Source of the DNA: Cellulomonas sp. 73-92
GTDB taxonomy: Bacteria; Actinomycetota; Actinomycetes; Actinomycetales; Cellulomonadaceae
DNA length: 64,000 bases
Assembly: GCF_001898175.1 (NCBI RefSeq)
Contig: NZ_MKTH01000006.1
Coordinates: forward strand, 79,100-143,099
Reading direction: 5' to 3'
Shown here in pieces: positions 35,316 to 43,810 of the stretch. Every line of letters begins with the position of its first letter. Position 1 is the stretch's first letter. The translations under genes and the position numbers were made by a program. Below the pieces are notes generated by a model, which was given only the letters and a program-made list of their open reading frames with translations, was not told the origin of the DNA and ran no database searches.

Positions 35316-36667
35316 CGCGTCCGCCGCAGCTCGTCAGCCAGCAAGGACGTTCGGGCGGCGAGGTCGACGATGCGCTGCTCGCCCCCGGGCAACGACGTGG
35401 CGATCCGCCCCGCGATGGGCCCGGACCACTCCTCGCCGATCCCCTGGACACCAACCAGGGCACCGACCACCCCGCCGACCGTCGCACCGACCGAGTCGGT
35501 GTCCCACCCGGCCGTCACGGCGGCGCACACGCTGTCACCGTAACGACCGCCGCCACGCTCGAGGGCGAACGCGATGGTCGCCGCGTTCGGCAGCACGTGG
35601 ACCCAGTGCAGGTGGCCGTAGTGGCGGTGCAGCTCGTCGAGGCCGTCGGCGAGGGTGCCGCCGTGCCGCCCGGTGCGACGACCCAGCTCGATCGCCTCCG
35701 CGAGCGCACTCTCCGGTGGCACGACGGCCGATGCGGTGTCCAGCACCGCCTCGACCGAGTCGGCCACCACGGCCGTCGCGGCGAGCGCGGCGGCCCACAT
35801 CGCACCGTAGAGGCCGTTGCGGGTGTGGCTCAGCCGGGCGTCCCGCCAGGCGAGCTCGGCGGCCCGGAGCGGTTGACCCGGCGCGGTCCAGCCGTAGACG
35901 TCCGCGCGGATCAGCGCGCCGATCCACTCCCGGAACGGGTTGCGCAGCCGGGCGGTCTCCGGCGCCGCGTACGCCTCGAGAAGGTTGCGGTATGCGGCTC
36001 GTTCGGCGGTGAACACCCGCCCGGCGGGGAGCTGGTCCAGCCAGAGCTGGGCCACGTCGTCCGTGGTGAACCCGAACCCGTGCCGCTCGAGGAGCAGCAG
36101 CCCCAGCATCGGGAAGTTCAGGTCGTCGTCCTCCGGGGCACCGGAGATGTTCTCCTCGAGGCTGGTCGGCGCGCTGCGGCGGTTCCAGGGCCACCGGGCC
36201 GCCACGTCGGCGGGCAGGCCCACGGCGGTGAAGTAGCGGTCCAGCGGCCAGCGACCGGTCGACCGGAGGATCTCCTCGATGCCCTGCCGAGGGATCTTCT
36301 CCACCGGCTTGCCCAGCACGCACCCGGCGGCGCGGCCCGTCCACGCACCCTCGAGTCGCTCGCCGAGGTCGCGGCCCGGCCGCACGACGGTGGCGGCTCC
36401 GACCAGGCGCGCCAGGTCCGCCCACTCGGCGGGCTGCGAGGGGTCCGGCGGGGCAACGGTCGCGTCCAGCTCGTCGAGGAGCACGCCGGCCAGCGTCCGC
36501 AGCCGCCGCTCGGCGCGCGCCTCGGACGCGCCCGAGACCCTTGGCGTCGGGTCGCCGCCGGCCGCGACCCACCGGTCGAGCACGCCGGACACGTCCTTGC
36601 CCTCGGCCTCCGACTGCACAAGCTCGTGGGCCAGGAGGTCCTCCGGCTGGGCCCAGGTGAGCCTCAT
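35312..36667 (-). CDS. ADP-ribosylglycohydrolase family protein (second copy)
   Basis: This 451-residue protein has a ~100-residue N-terminal extension and then the all-alpha, Mg-dependent ADP-ribosylglycohydrolase fold. Metal-site motifs are EDDDLNFPMLGLLLLE, where DraG has a TDDT-type motif, and AGWDTDSVGATVGG near the C-terminus. So the metal site looks functional but belongs to a different subfamily from its neighbour. Members cleave N- or O-glycosidic bonds to ribose of ADP-ribose; many of those next to sugar transporters have unknown substrates. It overlaps both neighbours by 4 bases. Confidence 0.88.
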   Translation of the reverse strand: MRLTWAQPEDLLAHELVQSEAEGKDVSGVLDRWVAAGGDPTPRVSGASEARAERRLRTLAGVLLDELDATVAPPDPSQPAEWADLARLVGAATVVRPGRDLGERLEGAWTGRAAGCVLGKPVEKIPRQGIEEILRSTGRWPLDRYFTAVGLPADVAARWPWNRRSAPTSLEENISGAPEDDDLNFPMLGLLLLERHGFGFTTDDVAQLWLDQLPAGRVFTAERAAYRNLLEAYAAPETARLRNPFREWIGALIRADVYGWTAPGQPLRAAELAWRDARLSHTRNGLYGAMWAAALAATAVVADSVEAVLDTASAVVPPESALAEAIELGRRTGRHGGTLADGLDELHRHYGHLHWVHVLPNAATIAFALERGGGRYGDSVCAAVTAGWDTDSVGATVGGVVGALVGVQGIGEEWSGPIAGRIATSLPGGEQRIVDLAARTSLLADELRRTR

Positions 36668-37839
36668 CGGTGCTCCGTGGATGCCTGGCGCGACAACGCC
36701 GCCAACCGCGCGGCGCGCTGCGCGGCACGGCGTGCGTCGGCGGTGACCAGGTCCGCGGTGACCTCGGCCATGAGGCGCCCGGTCGCGTGCAGGTCGATGC
36801 GGCTCGCCTGCTCGATCTCGTCCAGCCACTCGGCCGGCACCGCCGCGGTCCCGCCCAGGCCCGCCGCGAGGGCGCCCGCCATCGACGCGATCGAGTCGGC
36901 GTCCCGGCCGTAGTTCACCGCGGCCAGCACTGCGCCCCGGTAGTCGCCCCGGTGGGCGGCGAGCAGCGCCAGGGCCACCGGGAGCTCCTCGATCGACTTG
37001 GTGCGCGAGGGGCGGCGCGCATCCATCGCCGGCGCCCGGTAGTCGTCCCCCACGCTGTCGAAGGGAGCGACAGCGGCGCGCACCCGGTGCGCCAGCCCGC
37101 GCTCGGCGTCGTCGCCCACCGGCGGCGGCACGGTGGCCACCGCGTCGAGGACCGCCTCGATCGCCGCCGCGGTGCCGTCGTGGGCGAGTCGGCGCGCGGC
37201 GTCGAGGACGGAGTCGAGGGTCGCGTCCGGTGCGACGGAGGCCGCGACGGCTGCTGCGAGCACCCCCGCCGCCTCCCGTCCGTAGCTGGACTGGTGCGCG
37301 CCCGCCACGTCGATCGCCTCGGCGTACGCGGCCGCGGGCTCCCCCGGGTTGGCCAGCCCCACGGGGGCGATGAACATCGCGGCGCCGCAGTTGACGATGT
37401 TGCCCGTCCCGGCCTCACGCGGGTCGACGTGCCCGTAGTGAAGCCGCGCCACCAGCCACTTCTCGGCGAGGAACACCCGCTGCAGCAGCAGCACGGTGTC
37501 CTCGAGCTCCGGCACCCACTGCGGTTCGCCGATCATCAGGGGTACCAGCGACTCGGCGATCGCGTACGCGTCCAGGTGGTCGCGTCGTCGGGCGTAGACC
37601 TCGACCAACGCGCAGGTCATGAGGGTGTCGTCCGTGACGTGGCCGTCGCCCTTGTGGTACGGGGCGATCGGCCTGGCGGCTCGCCAGTTCTCGTGGAACG
37701 GCCCGACGATCCCGCGCACCCGGCCGCCGTACCGCTCCTCGATCTGCCGGGGCGTCCAGCCCTCGGTCGCCCCGCCGAGGGCGTCCCCCACGGCCGAACC
37801 CGTGATCACCGCCGTCACGCGGTCCTTCAGCCCGTCCAC
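36664..37839 (-). CDS. ADP-ribosylglycohydrolase family protein (first copy)
   Basis: This 391-residue protein has the DraG-like Mg-binding motifs GDALGGATEG, GHVTDDTLMT and GRDADSIASMAGALAAGL. All aspartates expected in the di-metal site are there. It is cytoplasmic. The start is GTG 37839 after AGGAGG. It follows the solute-binding-protein gene by 72 bases and a hairpin, and overlaps the second copy by 4 bases. Two non-identical family members in one operon suggest successive or alternative hydrolysis of one imported compound. Nothing suggests reversal of nitrogenase ADP-ribosylation here. Confidence 0.9.
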   Translation of the reverse strand: MDGLKDRVTAVITGSAVGDALGGATEGWTPRQIEERYGGRVRGIVGPFHENWRAARPIAPYHKGDGHVTDDTLMTCALVEVYARRRDHLDAYAIAESLVPLMIGEPQWVPELEDTVLLLQRVFLAEKWLVARLHYGHVDPREAGTGNIVNCGAAMFIAPVGLANPGEPAAAYAEAIDVAGAHQSSYGREAAGVLAAAVAASVAPDATLDSVLDAARRLAHDGTAAAIEAVLDAVATVPPPVGDDAERGLAHRVRAAVAPFDSVGDDYRAPAMDARRPSRTKSIEELPVALALLAAHRGDYRGAVLAAVNYGRDADSIASMAGALAAGLGGTAAVPAEWLDEIEQASRIDLHATGRLMAEVTADLVTADARRAAQRAARLAALSRQASTEHR

Positions 37840-37872
37840 CCCATCCTCCTCCTGCCACGATCACCCGACTCG

Positions 37873-37905
37873 CTCGGGGCGGCCACGCCTGGTGGCCGCC
37901 CCGAG
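37873..37905 (-). terminator. Intercistronic hairpin after the solute-binding-protein gene
   Basis: A perfect 14-bp stem pairs 37873-37886 (CTCGGGGCGGCCAC) with 37892-37905 around GCCTG. It begins 6 bases past the stop of the binding-protein gene. Such hairpins commonly stabilise or partly terminate the upstream mRNA, so that the binding protein is made in excess of downstream enzymes. Confidence 0.65.
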
Positions 37906-37911
37906 GTCAGC

Positions 37912-39237
37912 TCATCCCAGCTGCTTCCATCCGCTGGTCAGCGCGTTCGCGAGCCCGGCGTCGTCGATCTGGTTCGCCAGGTACTTCTGGAAGGCCGGGG
38001 TAGCCACGGTGCTCTTCCACTGGGCGTACTTGTCGACGAACAGGAACGGTGCCGACTGGAAGTCCTTGCCGCTCTTGAGGATCTGGTCCCAGCCGTTCTG
38101 CGATCCGAGCTTGGCCGCCATCGCCTGCTGCGCCGACGTCGTGGCGGGGATCAGGGCGTCCGCCTCGTTGACGGCTTCCAGGTTGTCCGTCGAGGTGAAG
38201 TACTCGAGGAACTTCACCGCCTGCGCGACGTGCTTGGAGTCGGCGCTGACCGAGAGCGTCTGAGGGTCGGCAGCCTGCGCCGCACCGTCCGGACCGGCGA
38301 GCGGCGGGAGCACGACCCAGTCGAAGCCGGCCGGCGCGTCCTTGGACATGCTCGCGGCGAGGTACGAACCCTGGACGGTCATGGCGACCTTCCCGCCGTA
38401 GAAAGCCGCGAGGGCCTCGGAACCCGACTGGGTCAGCGTGACCGGCAGGATCGACTTGTCGTCGTAGGCCATCTGGTGCACCAGCTTGGGCAATGCCATC
38501 TCGCCGTCGCCCACGTGGATGGTCGCGGAGGTCCCCGTCCCGTCGAAGTACGTGCCTCCGGAGCCCAGGCCGAGGGTCATGAACGTCGCCACAGGGCTCT
38601 TGAGGCCCCAGCCGACCCCCGCCACCCCGTTCTTGGTGGTCGCCTTGGCGATCTGCCGGAACTGGTCCCACGTCATGGAGTCGCCGGTCGGGATCATGAC
38701 CCCTGCCTGGTCGAGGAGGGTCTTGTTGGCGAACACCATGTAGGACTGCACCTCGGTCGGGTAGGCGATCACCTTGCCGTCGACCGTCACCGAGGCCAGC
38801 AGCCCCTTGCCGATGTCGTCTTTCTTCGCCTGCGACATCTGGCCGGTCAGGTCGGCCAGGTACCCGTCGGACGCGAACGAGACGATCGACGCGGCGTCGT
38901 CGTGGATGATGTCCGGCGCGGTGCCGCCGGCGAACTGCGTCGTCAGCTTGTCGTTGATCGAGTCCCAGCTCGCCTGGACCACCTGCACCTGGATGTCGGG
39001 GTTGGCGGCGTTCCAGCTGTCGACGACCTTCTTCGTCGCCGCGATGGTGGCCGGCTGGTCCGACAGGGACTGGAAGGTCAGCGTGACCGGCGTACCAGCC
39101 GGTGTGGATGCCCCGGCGGCGCCGGAGGCGGTGGCACCGCCGGTGGTGGCCGCGTTGCCTCCCCCGCTCGAGCAGCCGGCGAGGGCGAGCACAGCCACGG
39201 CCGCCGCGACGAGCGGCATGCGGTGAACGGTCTTCAT
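37912..39237 (-). CDS. Carbohydrate ABC transporter solute-binding lipoprotein (family 1)
   Basis: This 441-residue lipoprotein has a signal peptide with lipobox LAGC (Cys22) and a Ser/Gly/Ala linker, then a family-1 (MalE/UgpB-like) binding domain. Visible signatures are SWNAANPDIQVQVVQASW, GTAPDIIHDDAAS and WDQFRQIAKATT. It captures the substrate outside the cell for the two permeases upstream in the operon. The ligand is not known; family members bind oligosaccharides, polyols or glycerophosphodiesters. AAGGG precedes the ATG at 39237. Confidence 0.9.
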   Translation of the reverse strand: MKTVHRMPLVAAAVAVLALAGCSSGGGNAATTGGATASGAAGASTPAGTPVTLTFQSLSDQPATIAATKKVVDSWNAANPDIQVQVVQASWDSINDKLTTQFAGGTAPDIIHDDAASIVSFASDGYLADLTGQMSQAKKDDIGKGLLASVTVDGKVIAYPTEVQSYMVFANKTLLDQAGVMIPTGDSMTWDQFRQIAKATTKNGVAGVGWGLKSPVATFMTLGLGSGGTYFDGTGTSATIHVGDGEMALPKLVHQMAYDDKSILPVTLTQSGSEALAAFYGGKVAMTVQGSYLAASMSKDAPAGFDWVVLPPLAGPDGAAQAADPQTLSVSADSKHVAQAVKFLEYFTSTDNLEAVNEADALIPATTSAQQAMAAKLGSQNGWDQILKSGKDFQSAPFLFVDKYAQWKSTVATPAFQKYLANQIDDAGLANALTSGWKQLG

Positions 39238-39301
39238 CGACGTTCCCTTCTCTCGGTTGGTGTCGCGGGATGCGACGTTCTGCCCCCTGGGGGCCGGAGG
39301 G

Positions 39302-40138
39302 TCATCCCTTCACGGCTCCCGCCATCAGGCCGCCGACCAGGCGGCGCTGCAGGATCGCGAAGAAGACGATGCTGGGGATCGCGGCCAGCACCGAGCCGGC
39401 CGCGAGGGGGCCGAGCGCGACCTTCCCCTCCCCGCCGACGAACATGCTCAGGGCGATCGGCAGCGTGTAGTGCGCCGGTGACTGCAGGAGCACGAGCGCG
39501 AAGAAGAACTCGTTCCACGAGGACACGAACGCGAACATCGCCGTCGCGGCGACGCCGGGCATCAGCAGGGGCAGCACGATGTGCCGCAGCACGCGCAGCC
39601 TGCTCGCGCCGTCGATCGCGCCGGCCTCCTCCAGATCGCGGGGGATGGCGGCCACGTACCCCTGGAGCATCCACAGCCCGAACGGGAGCGTGTAGGTCGT
39701 GTGGACGAGGGTCAGCCCGAGGAGGGAGTCGGTCAGGGCGATCGTCCGCAGCACCAGGAACAGCGGCAGGATGATGAGGATCACCGGGAACACCTGACTG
39801 ACCAGGATCCAGCCGGTCCCAAGGCTTCGCACGGCTCCTCGCACGCGTGCCAGCGCGTACGCGGCCGGCATGCCGATGAGCACCACGAGCGCCGTCGAGG
39901 CGAGCGCGACCGCTGCCGAGTTCCCCGCCGAGTGGATCAGGCCTTGCCGCGCCAGGGCGTCGGCGTAGTTGCCCCACCTCCAGCCCCGGGTCGGGAGCAG
40001 GGACACGGTCAGCGAGTTGAGCTCGCCGGACGACTTGACCGAGGACGAGATGAGCCACAGCAGGGGGAAGCCCAGGAAGAGGACGTAGCAGACGAGCGCG
40101 ACGTACTGCGCCGGGCGGACCAGCGCCCGGCGCCTCAT
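39302..40138 (-). CDS. Carbohydrate ABC transporter permease (MalG type)
   Basis: This 278-residue inner-membrane protein has six hydrophobic helices. The EAA loop near LEEAGAIDGASRLRVLRHIVLPLLMPG contacts the ATPase, and SSWNEFFFALVLLQ is a MalG-type signature. It pairs with the next permease (ATGA overlap at 40135-40138). No ATPase gene lies in the operon, so it must use a shared MsmK/MsiK-type ATPase encoded elsewhere, as is usual for this family in Actinobacteria. Confidence 0.92.
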   Translation of the reverse strand: MRRRALVRPAQYVALVCYVLFLGFPLLWLISSSVKSSGELNSLTVSLLPTRGWRWGNYADALARQGLIHSAGNSAAVALASTALVVLIGMPAAYALARVRGAVRSLGTGWILVSQVFPVILIILPLFLVLRTIALTDSLLGLTLVHTTYTLPFGLWMLQGYVAAIPRDLEEAGAIDGASRLRVLRHIVLPLLMPGVAATAMFAFVSSWNEFFFALVLLQSPAHYTLPIALSMFVGGEGKVALGPLAAGSVLAAIPSIVFFAILQRRLVGGLMAGAVKG

Positions 40139-41073
40139 GGCTTGTCCTCGGCCCGCAGCTGGGACCACAGGTACAGGCCGAGGAGCGCGACGACCACCAC
40201 GACGAGCACCACACCCATGGCGGCGGCGTACCCGATGTTCCGGTTCTGGAACGCCTCGATGTACGTGAACAGCATCGGCAGCATCGTCTGGCCGCCCGGG
40301 CCGCCCTCGGTCAGGACGTACACCAGGCTGAACGAGTTGAAGTTCCAGATGAAGTTCAGCGACGTGATCGACGTGATGATCGGCCGAAGGCTCGGGACGG
40401 TGACGGCCGTGAACCGTCGCCACGCACCCGCACCGTCGATCGCCGCCGCCTCGTAGGTGTCGGGCGGCACCTGCTGCAGCCCGGCGAGCAGCGTGACGGT
40501 GGTCTGGGGCATCCCCACCCAGACGCCGACCGCGATGACGGCCGGCAGCGCGGTGGTGAAGGATCCCAGCCAGTTGATGTCGTTCGGCAACCCGATCGAG
40601 CCGAGCAGGGCATTGAGTGGGCCCGCGTTCGGGGAGTAGATCATCCGCCACATGATCGAGACGACGACCGGAGGCATCGCCCAGGGGATCAGCGCCAGCA
40701 CGCGCGCCAGGCCGCGAAGCCTCAGATCGGCGTTGAGCAGCAGGGCCAGACCCATGGCGGCGACCAGCTGGAGCAGCGTGACCGAGACCGCCCACACCAT
40801 CCCGATGCGGAAGGACGCCCAGAACATGCTGTTGGCGGCGAGCTTCGTGAAGTTCTCGACGCCGACGAACGAGTAGTGCGGCGTATGCACCAGGCGGGCG
40901 TCCGTGAACGCCAGCGCGAGCCCCGCGAGCAGCGGGGCGACCGACAGCACGACGATCAGCAGCACCGACGGCAGCACGAGCACGGCCGTCTCCCGACGCT
41001 GCCGAGTGACGACACCTGCGGGCCGACGCACGGCGACGCGCGCCGGTGACGAGGCGAGGGTGCGACCGGTCAC
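40135..41073 (-). CDS. Carbohydrate ABC transporter permease (MalF type)
   Basis: This 312-residue protein has six to seven hydrophobic helices, with the EAA loop at DTYEAAAIDGAGAWRRFTAVTVPSL and LIPWAMPPVVVSIMWRMIYSP upstream. It is the MalF-like partner of the other permease. The GTG at 41073 overlaps the LacI stop by 4 bases, so regulator and transporter share one transcript. The first ~30 residues are basic and cytoplasmic. Confidence 0.92.
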   Translation of the reverse strand: MTGRTLASSPARVAVRRPAGVVTRQRRETAVLVLPSVLLIVVLSVAPLLAGLALAFTDARLVHTPHYSFVGVENFTKLAANSMFWASFRIGMVWAVSVTLLQLVAAMGLALLLNADLRLRGLARVLALIPWAMPPVVVSIMWRMIYSPNAGPLNALLGSIGLPNDINWLGSFTTALPAVIAVGVWVGMPQTTVTLLAGLQQVPPDTYEAAAIDGAGAWRRFTAVTVPSLRPIITSITSLNFIWNFNSFSLVYVLTEGGPGGQTMLPMLFTYIEAFQNRNIGYAAAMGVVLVVVVVALLGLYLWSQLRAEDKP

Positions 41074-42080
41074 GCCGGACCACCCGAGGACTCACGCACC
41101 ACGAGCCTGGGAGCGACGTGCACCCGTTGCGCCGGGCCCTGCTCGCCGCCGATGCGGCGCAGGAGGAGCTCCGCCGCGGCCTTGCCTCGTTCCCGCGAGC
41201 CGAGCGCGACGCTGGTGAGGCTCGGGGAGAACACGGCGGCGATCTCCGTGTCGTCCATCCCGGTGACTGCGACGTCGCGCGGGACGCTCAGGTGGCGCCG
41301 GCGCAGCGCCTGGATGCAGCCGATGGCCAGCAGGTCGTTCGCCGCCACGATGGCGTCGGGCCGTTCGGCCGCGCCATCGTCGAGCAGCGAGTCCACGGCC
41401 CGGGTCCCGGCCTCGACGGTGAAGTCGTCGGCGACGAGCATCCCCAGGAGGGGCAGACCATGGCGGGCGACCGCGGCGTCGAAGCCCTGGAGACGACGAG
41501 AGGCGGGAGTGGTGCCCAGCGGGCCGTTGAGGAAGAGCAGACGGCGCCGACCCGCGCCGACCAGCTGGTCGACCGCCATGCCGATGCCCGCGGCGGAGTC
41601 GGCCCACACGGAGTCGAGCGTCGTGCCCTCTGCCACCCGGCCGATGACCACGACCGGGATCGGTGCGTGCTCCATCTGCTGGGCCAAGGCCTCGTTCGAC
41701 CGCAGCGGGCTGATGACGAGACCGTCGACGACGCCCGAGCTCAGCGCGCGGATCACGTCCGCGGTCGACGTGACGTCGTTGCCCGTCGTCGCCACCACCA
41801 CGTGGTAACCCTGCGGGCCCACCACCTCGTGGATCGCCTTCATCATGTCCACATACACGGGGTTGCCGATGTCGGCCACGGCGAACCCGACCTGGAAGGT
41901 GCGCCCCATCCGCAGCGAGCGGCCGGCGGCATCCGGGTAGTACCCGAGCCGCTTGGCGGCAGCCTGAACCTTCTCGATCATCTCCGGGCTGGCGCCGTTG
42001 CCATTAAGCGCACGGGAGGTCGAGGCCAGCGACGCCCCGGCGAGGTTTGCCACCTCGTGCAACGTCGGGCGACGACCCAT
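41070..42080 (-). CDS. LacI-family transcriptional regulator
   Basis: This 336-residue repressor has an N-terminal LacI HTH (RRPTLHEVANLAGASLASTSRALNG) and a periplasmic-binding-protein-like ligand domain with VGFAVADIGNPVYVDMMKAIHE and GLPLLGMLVADDF. Note GASLASTSRALNG instead of the usual GVSxxTVSRVLN. I chose ATG 42080, preceded by GGAGG, over the longer frame. It is the first gene of the ten-gene operon and has two palindromic operators over its own promoter, so it should repress the operon until a sugar effector binds. The effector is unknown. Confidence 0.9.
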   Translation of the reverse strand: MGRRPTLHEVANLAGASLASTSRALNGNGASPEMIEKVQAAAKRLGYYPDAAGRSLRMGRTFQVGFAVADIGNPVYVDMMKAIHEVVGPQGYHVVVATTGNDVTSTADVIRALSSGVVDGLVISPLRSNEALAQQMEHAPIPVVVIGRVAEGTTLDSVWADSAAGIGMAVDQLVGAGRRRLLFLNGPLGTTPASRRLQGFDAAVARHGLPLLGMLVADDFTVEAGTRAVDSLLDDGAAERPDAIVAANDLLAIGCIQALRRRHLSVPRDVAVTGMDDTEIAAVFSPSLTSVALGSRERGKAAAELLLRRIGGEQGPAQRVHVAPRLVVRESSGGPA

Positions 42081-42101
42081 TGCCGACCTCCACCCTGAGA
42101 C

Positions 42102-42135
42102 GGAAACGTTTCCAGCGACCATCGGATACGTTTCC
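42102..42135 (-). promoter_or_regulatory. Two LacI-type operators at the operon promoter
   Basis: GGAAACGTTTCC (42102-42113) is a perfect 12-bp palindrome; GGATACGTTTCC (42124-42135) has one mismatch. Their starts are 22 bases apart, two helical turns. The second site covers the predicted -10 region and the first lies just downstream of it. This is the arrangement of a self-repressed LacI operon. Confidence 0.75.
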
Positions 42136-42150
42136 AGGCCGCATCGGCCT

Positions 42151-42156
42151 TGTCAA
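42151..42156 (-). promoter_or_regulatory. -35 box of the LacI operon
   Basis: TTGACA reads leftward from 42156 to 42151. A 17-18 base spacer places the -10 (AAACGT or AACGTA) inside the second LacI operator. Transcription would start near 42121. Confidence 0.5.
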
Positions 42157-42238
42157 GGGAGCGCGCGTGTATTCGGCCCCCGCCTCGCGCCGGCCCGGAG
42201 CGGCATCCGCCGCAGCCTGCATCTCGGTTCCATGCCCT

Positions 42239-42256
42239 GCACAACTGTGCTATGAA
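42239..42256 (+). promoter_or_regulatory. TetR gene promoter with palindromic operator
   Basis: GCACA-AC-TGTGC (42239-42250) directly precedes a TATGAA -10 box (42251-42256), which ends 6 bases before the ATG at 42263. The mRNA would be leaderless. The palindrome is a plausible operator for the encoded TetR protein. Confidence 0.5.
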
Positions 42257-42262
42257 CTACAC

Positions 42263-42898
42263 ATGCGTGCAGTCGAGGGCGATCTGACGGCGGCGGCGCG
42301 GATCCGGGCCGCCGCCATGCGGCTGTTCGCCGAGAAGGGCTTTGCCGCGACCTCGATCCGCGAGGTCGCAGCGGCGGCCGGGGTCTCGTCGTCCCTGGTC
42401 GTCCATCACTTCGGCAGCAAGGCTCAGCTCAAGGCCGCGACCGACGCACGGCTGATCAGCAGCCTCACGTCGCTGCTGTCGGAGCTGCCCACGACCGAAG
42501 GCGCCGACTTCAACCAGGCGGCCGGGTCCCTTGCGGCCATGCTGCGGGACGAACCGGACCTCCTCGGCTACCTGCGCCGCACGCTGGTGGACGGCGGCGA
42601 GGCGGCGAGCTCGCTGTTCCTCGGACTCGTGGAGGCGACGATCGCCGAGCTCGCGGCCCAGGAGGTGGCCGGGGTGCTGCGGCCGTCGGTCGACCCGCGC
42701 GCACGAGCGGTGTTCTTGCTGGTCAACGACCTGGGCCAGATCGTGCTGCGCGACCTGGTGGCGCAGGCGATCGGCGCGGACCCGCTCAGCCCCGACGGCA
42801 TCCGCACGCTGGGCGCCGTCCTCATGGAGGTCTACACGGGCGGCATCTACGCCACCGACGCACCACGGCCGACTGCCGGGGGCGGGGAGAGGAGCTGA
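42263..42898 (+). CDS. TetR-family transcriptional regulator
   Basis: This 211-residue regulator has a TetR N-terminal HTH (RIRAAAMRLFAEKGFAATSIREVAAAAGVSSSLVVHHFGSK) and a helical ligand domain. The ABC exporter genes follow directly, with 2 bases to the ATPase start. So it probably represses this operon until a toxic compound is sensed. The ATG at 42263 is set by the -10 box and the HTH position. The ligand is unknown. Confidence 0.87.
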   Translation: MRAVEGDLTAAARIRAAAMRLFAEKGFAATSIREVAAAAGVSSSLVVHHFGSKAQLKAATDARLISSLTSLLSELPTTEGADFNQAAGSLAAMLRDEPDLLGYLRRTLVDGGEAASSLFLGLVEATIAELAAQEVAGVLRPSVDPRARAVFLLVNDLGQIVLRDLVAQAIGADPLSPDGIRTLGAVLMEVYTGGIYATDAPRPTAGGGERS

Positions 42899-42900
42899 TC

Positions 42901-43809
42901 ATGGCATCGACGGTGATCCAGACGCACGCACTGACACGGTCGTTCGGTCCGCGCCGCGGGATCGTCGACGTGGACCTCGCCGTGGAGCCGGGTCAGATCT
43001 TCGGGTTCCTGGGCCCCAACGGCGCCGGGAAGTCGACGACCATCCGGATCCTCATGGGGCTCTACCACGCGTCGTCCGGCAGCGCGCGGGTGCTCGGCCT
43101 GGACCCGTTCGCCGACGCCGTCGAGGTGCACCGGCGCACGGGGTACCTGCCCGGCGAGCTGGCGGTCTATCCGAGGCTGACCGGCCGGCAGGTGCTCGAC
43201 CGGTTCGCCTCCGTCCGCGGGCTGCGCGGCACCCGTTACCGCGACCAGCTGGTCGAGCGGTTCGGCGCCGAGGTGGACCGGCCCACGCAGACGCTGTCGA
43301 AGGGGAACAAGCAGAAGCTCGGCCTGGTCCTGGCCTTCATGCACCGGCCGGAGCTGCTGGTGCTCGACGAGCCGACCTCGGGCCTGGATCCGTTGCTGCA
43401 GCTGGAGTTCGCCACGCTGCTGCAGGAGACCACGGCTGCCGGCCGCACCGTGTTCCTGTCCTCGCACGACCTCGACGAGGTGCAGCGCGTGGTGCACCGC
43501 CTGGCGATCATCCGCGAGGGTCGCATCGTCGTCACGGACACCGTCGAGGGCCTGCGCCGCCACGCCCCGCGCACCGTCGAGCTCACCTTCGACCACGACG
43601 TGGACGCGAGCGCGCTCGACCGGGTCGACGCGGTGCAGGCCTCGGCGTGGACGGACCCAGGGCACCTGCGGCTGACCGTCGCCGGGCCGATGGCACCGGT
43701 GCTCCGCGCGATCGCGCCGCTGGACCCCGTGGACCTGTTCGCGCGGCCGGCGGACCTGGACGAGCTGTTCCTCGGCTACTACCGCTCCACCGACCTGCAG
43801 GAGGCCTGA
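42901..43809 (+). CDS. ABC exporter ATP-binding protein (DrrA-like)
   Basis: This 302-residue ATPase has Walker A GPNGAGKST, the Q-loop region GYLPGELAVYPRLTG, signature LSKGNKQKLGL, Walker B LLVLDEPTSGLDP and H-loop SSHDLDE. The signature LSKGN replaces LSGGQ, as in ABC-2 exporters. A C-terminal region of about 80 residues has an alternating strand pattern like the DrrA tail. It pairs with the next permease; the exported compound may be a drug or lipid. Confidence 0.9.
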   Translation: MASTVIQTHALTRSFGPRRGIVDVDLAVEPGQIFGFLGPNGAGKSTTIRILMGLYHASSGSARVLGLDPFADAVEVHRRTGYLPGELAVYPRLTGRQVLDRFASVRGLRGTRYRDQLVERFGAEVDRPTQTLSKGNKQKLGLVLAFMHRPELLVLDEPTSGLDPLLQLEFATLLQETTAAGRTVFLSSHDLDEVQRVVHRLAIIREGRIVVTDTVEGLRRHAPRTVELTFDHDVDASALDRVDAVQASAWTDPGHLRLTVAGPMAPVLRAIAPLDPVDLFARPADLDELFLGYYRSTDLQEA

Positions 43810-43810
43810 C

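Noticed and set aside
35312..37839. ADP-ribosylglycohydrolases as an anti-toxin or phage-defence module
   Set aside because: No ADP-ribosyltransferase toxin is adjacent, and both are embedded in a sugar-catabolic operon with importer and ribokinase.
36670..39774. A 1034-codon plus-strand frame opposite the sugar operon
   Set aside because: It is the mirror of the ADP-ribosylglycohydrolase and binding-protein genes, with no recognisable domain.
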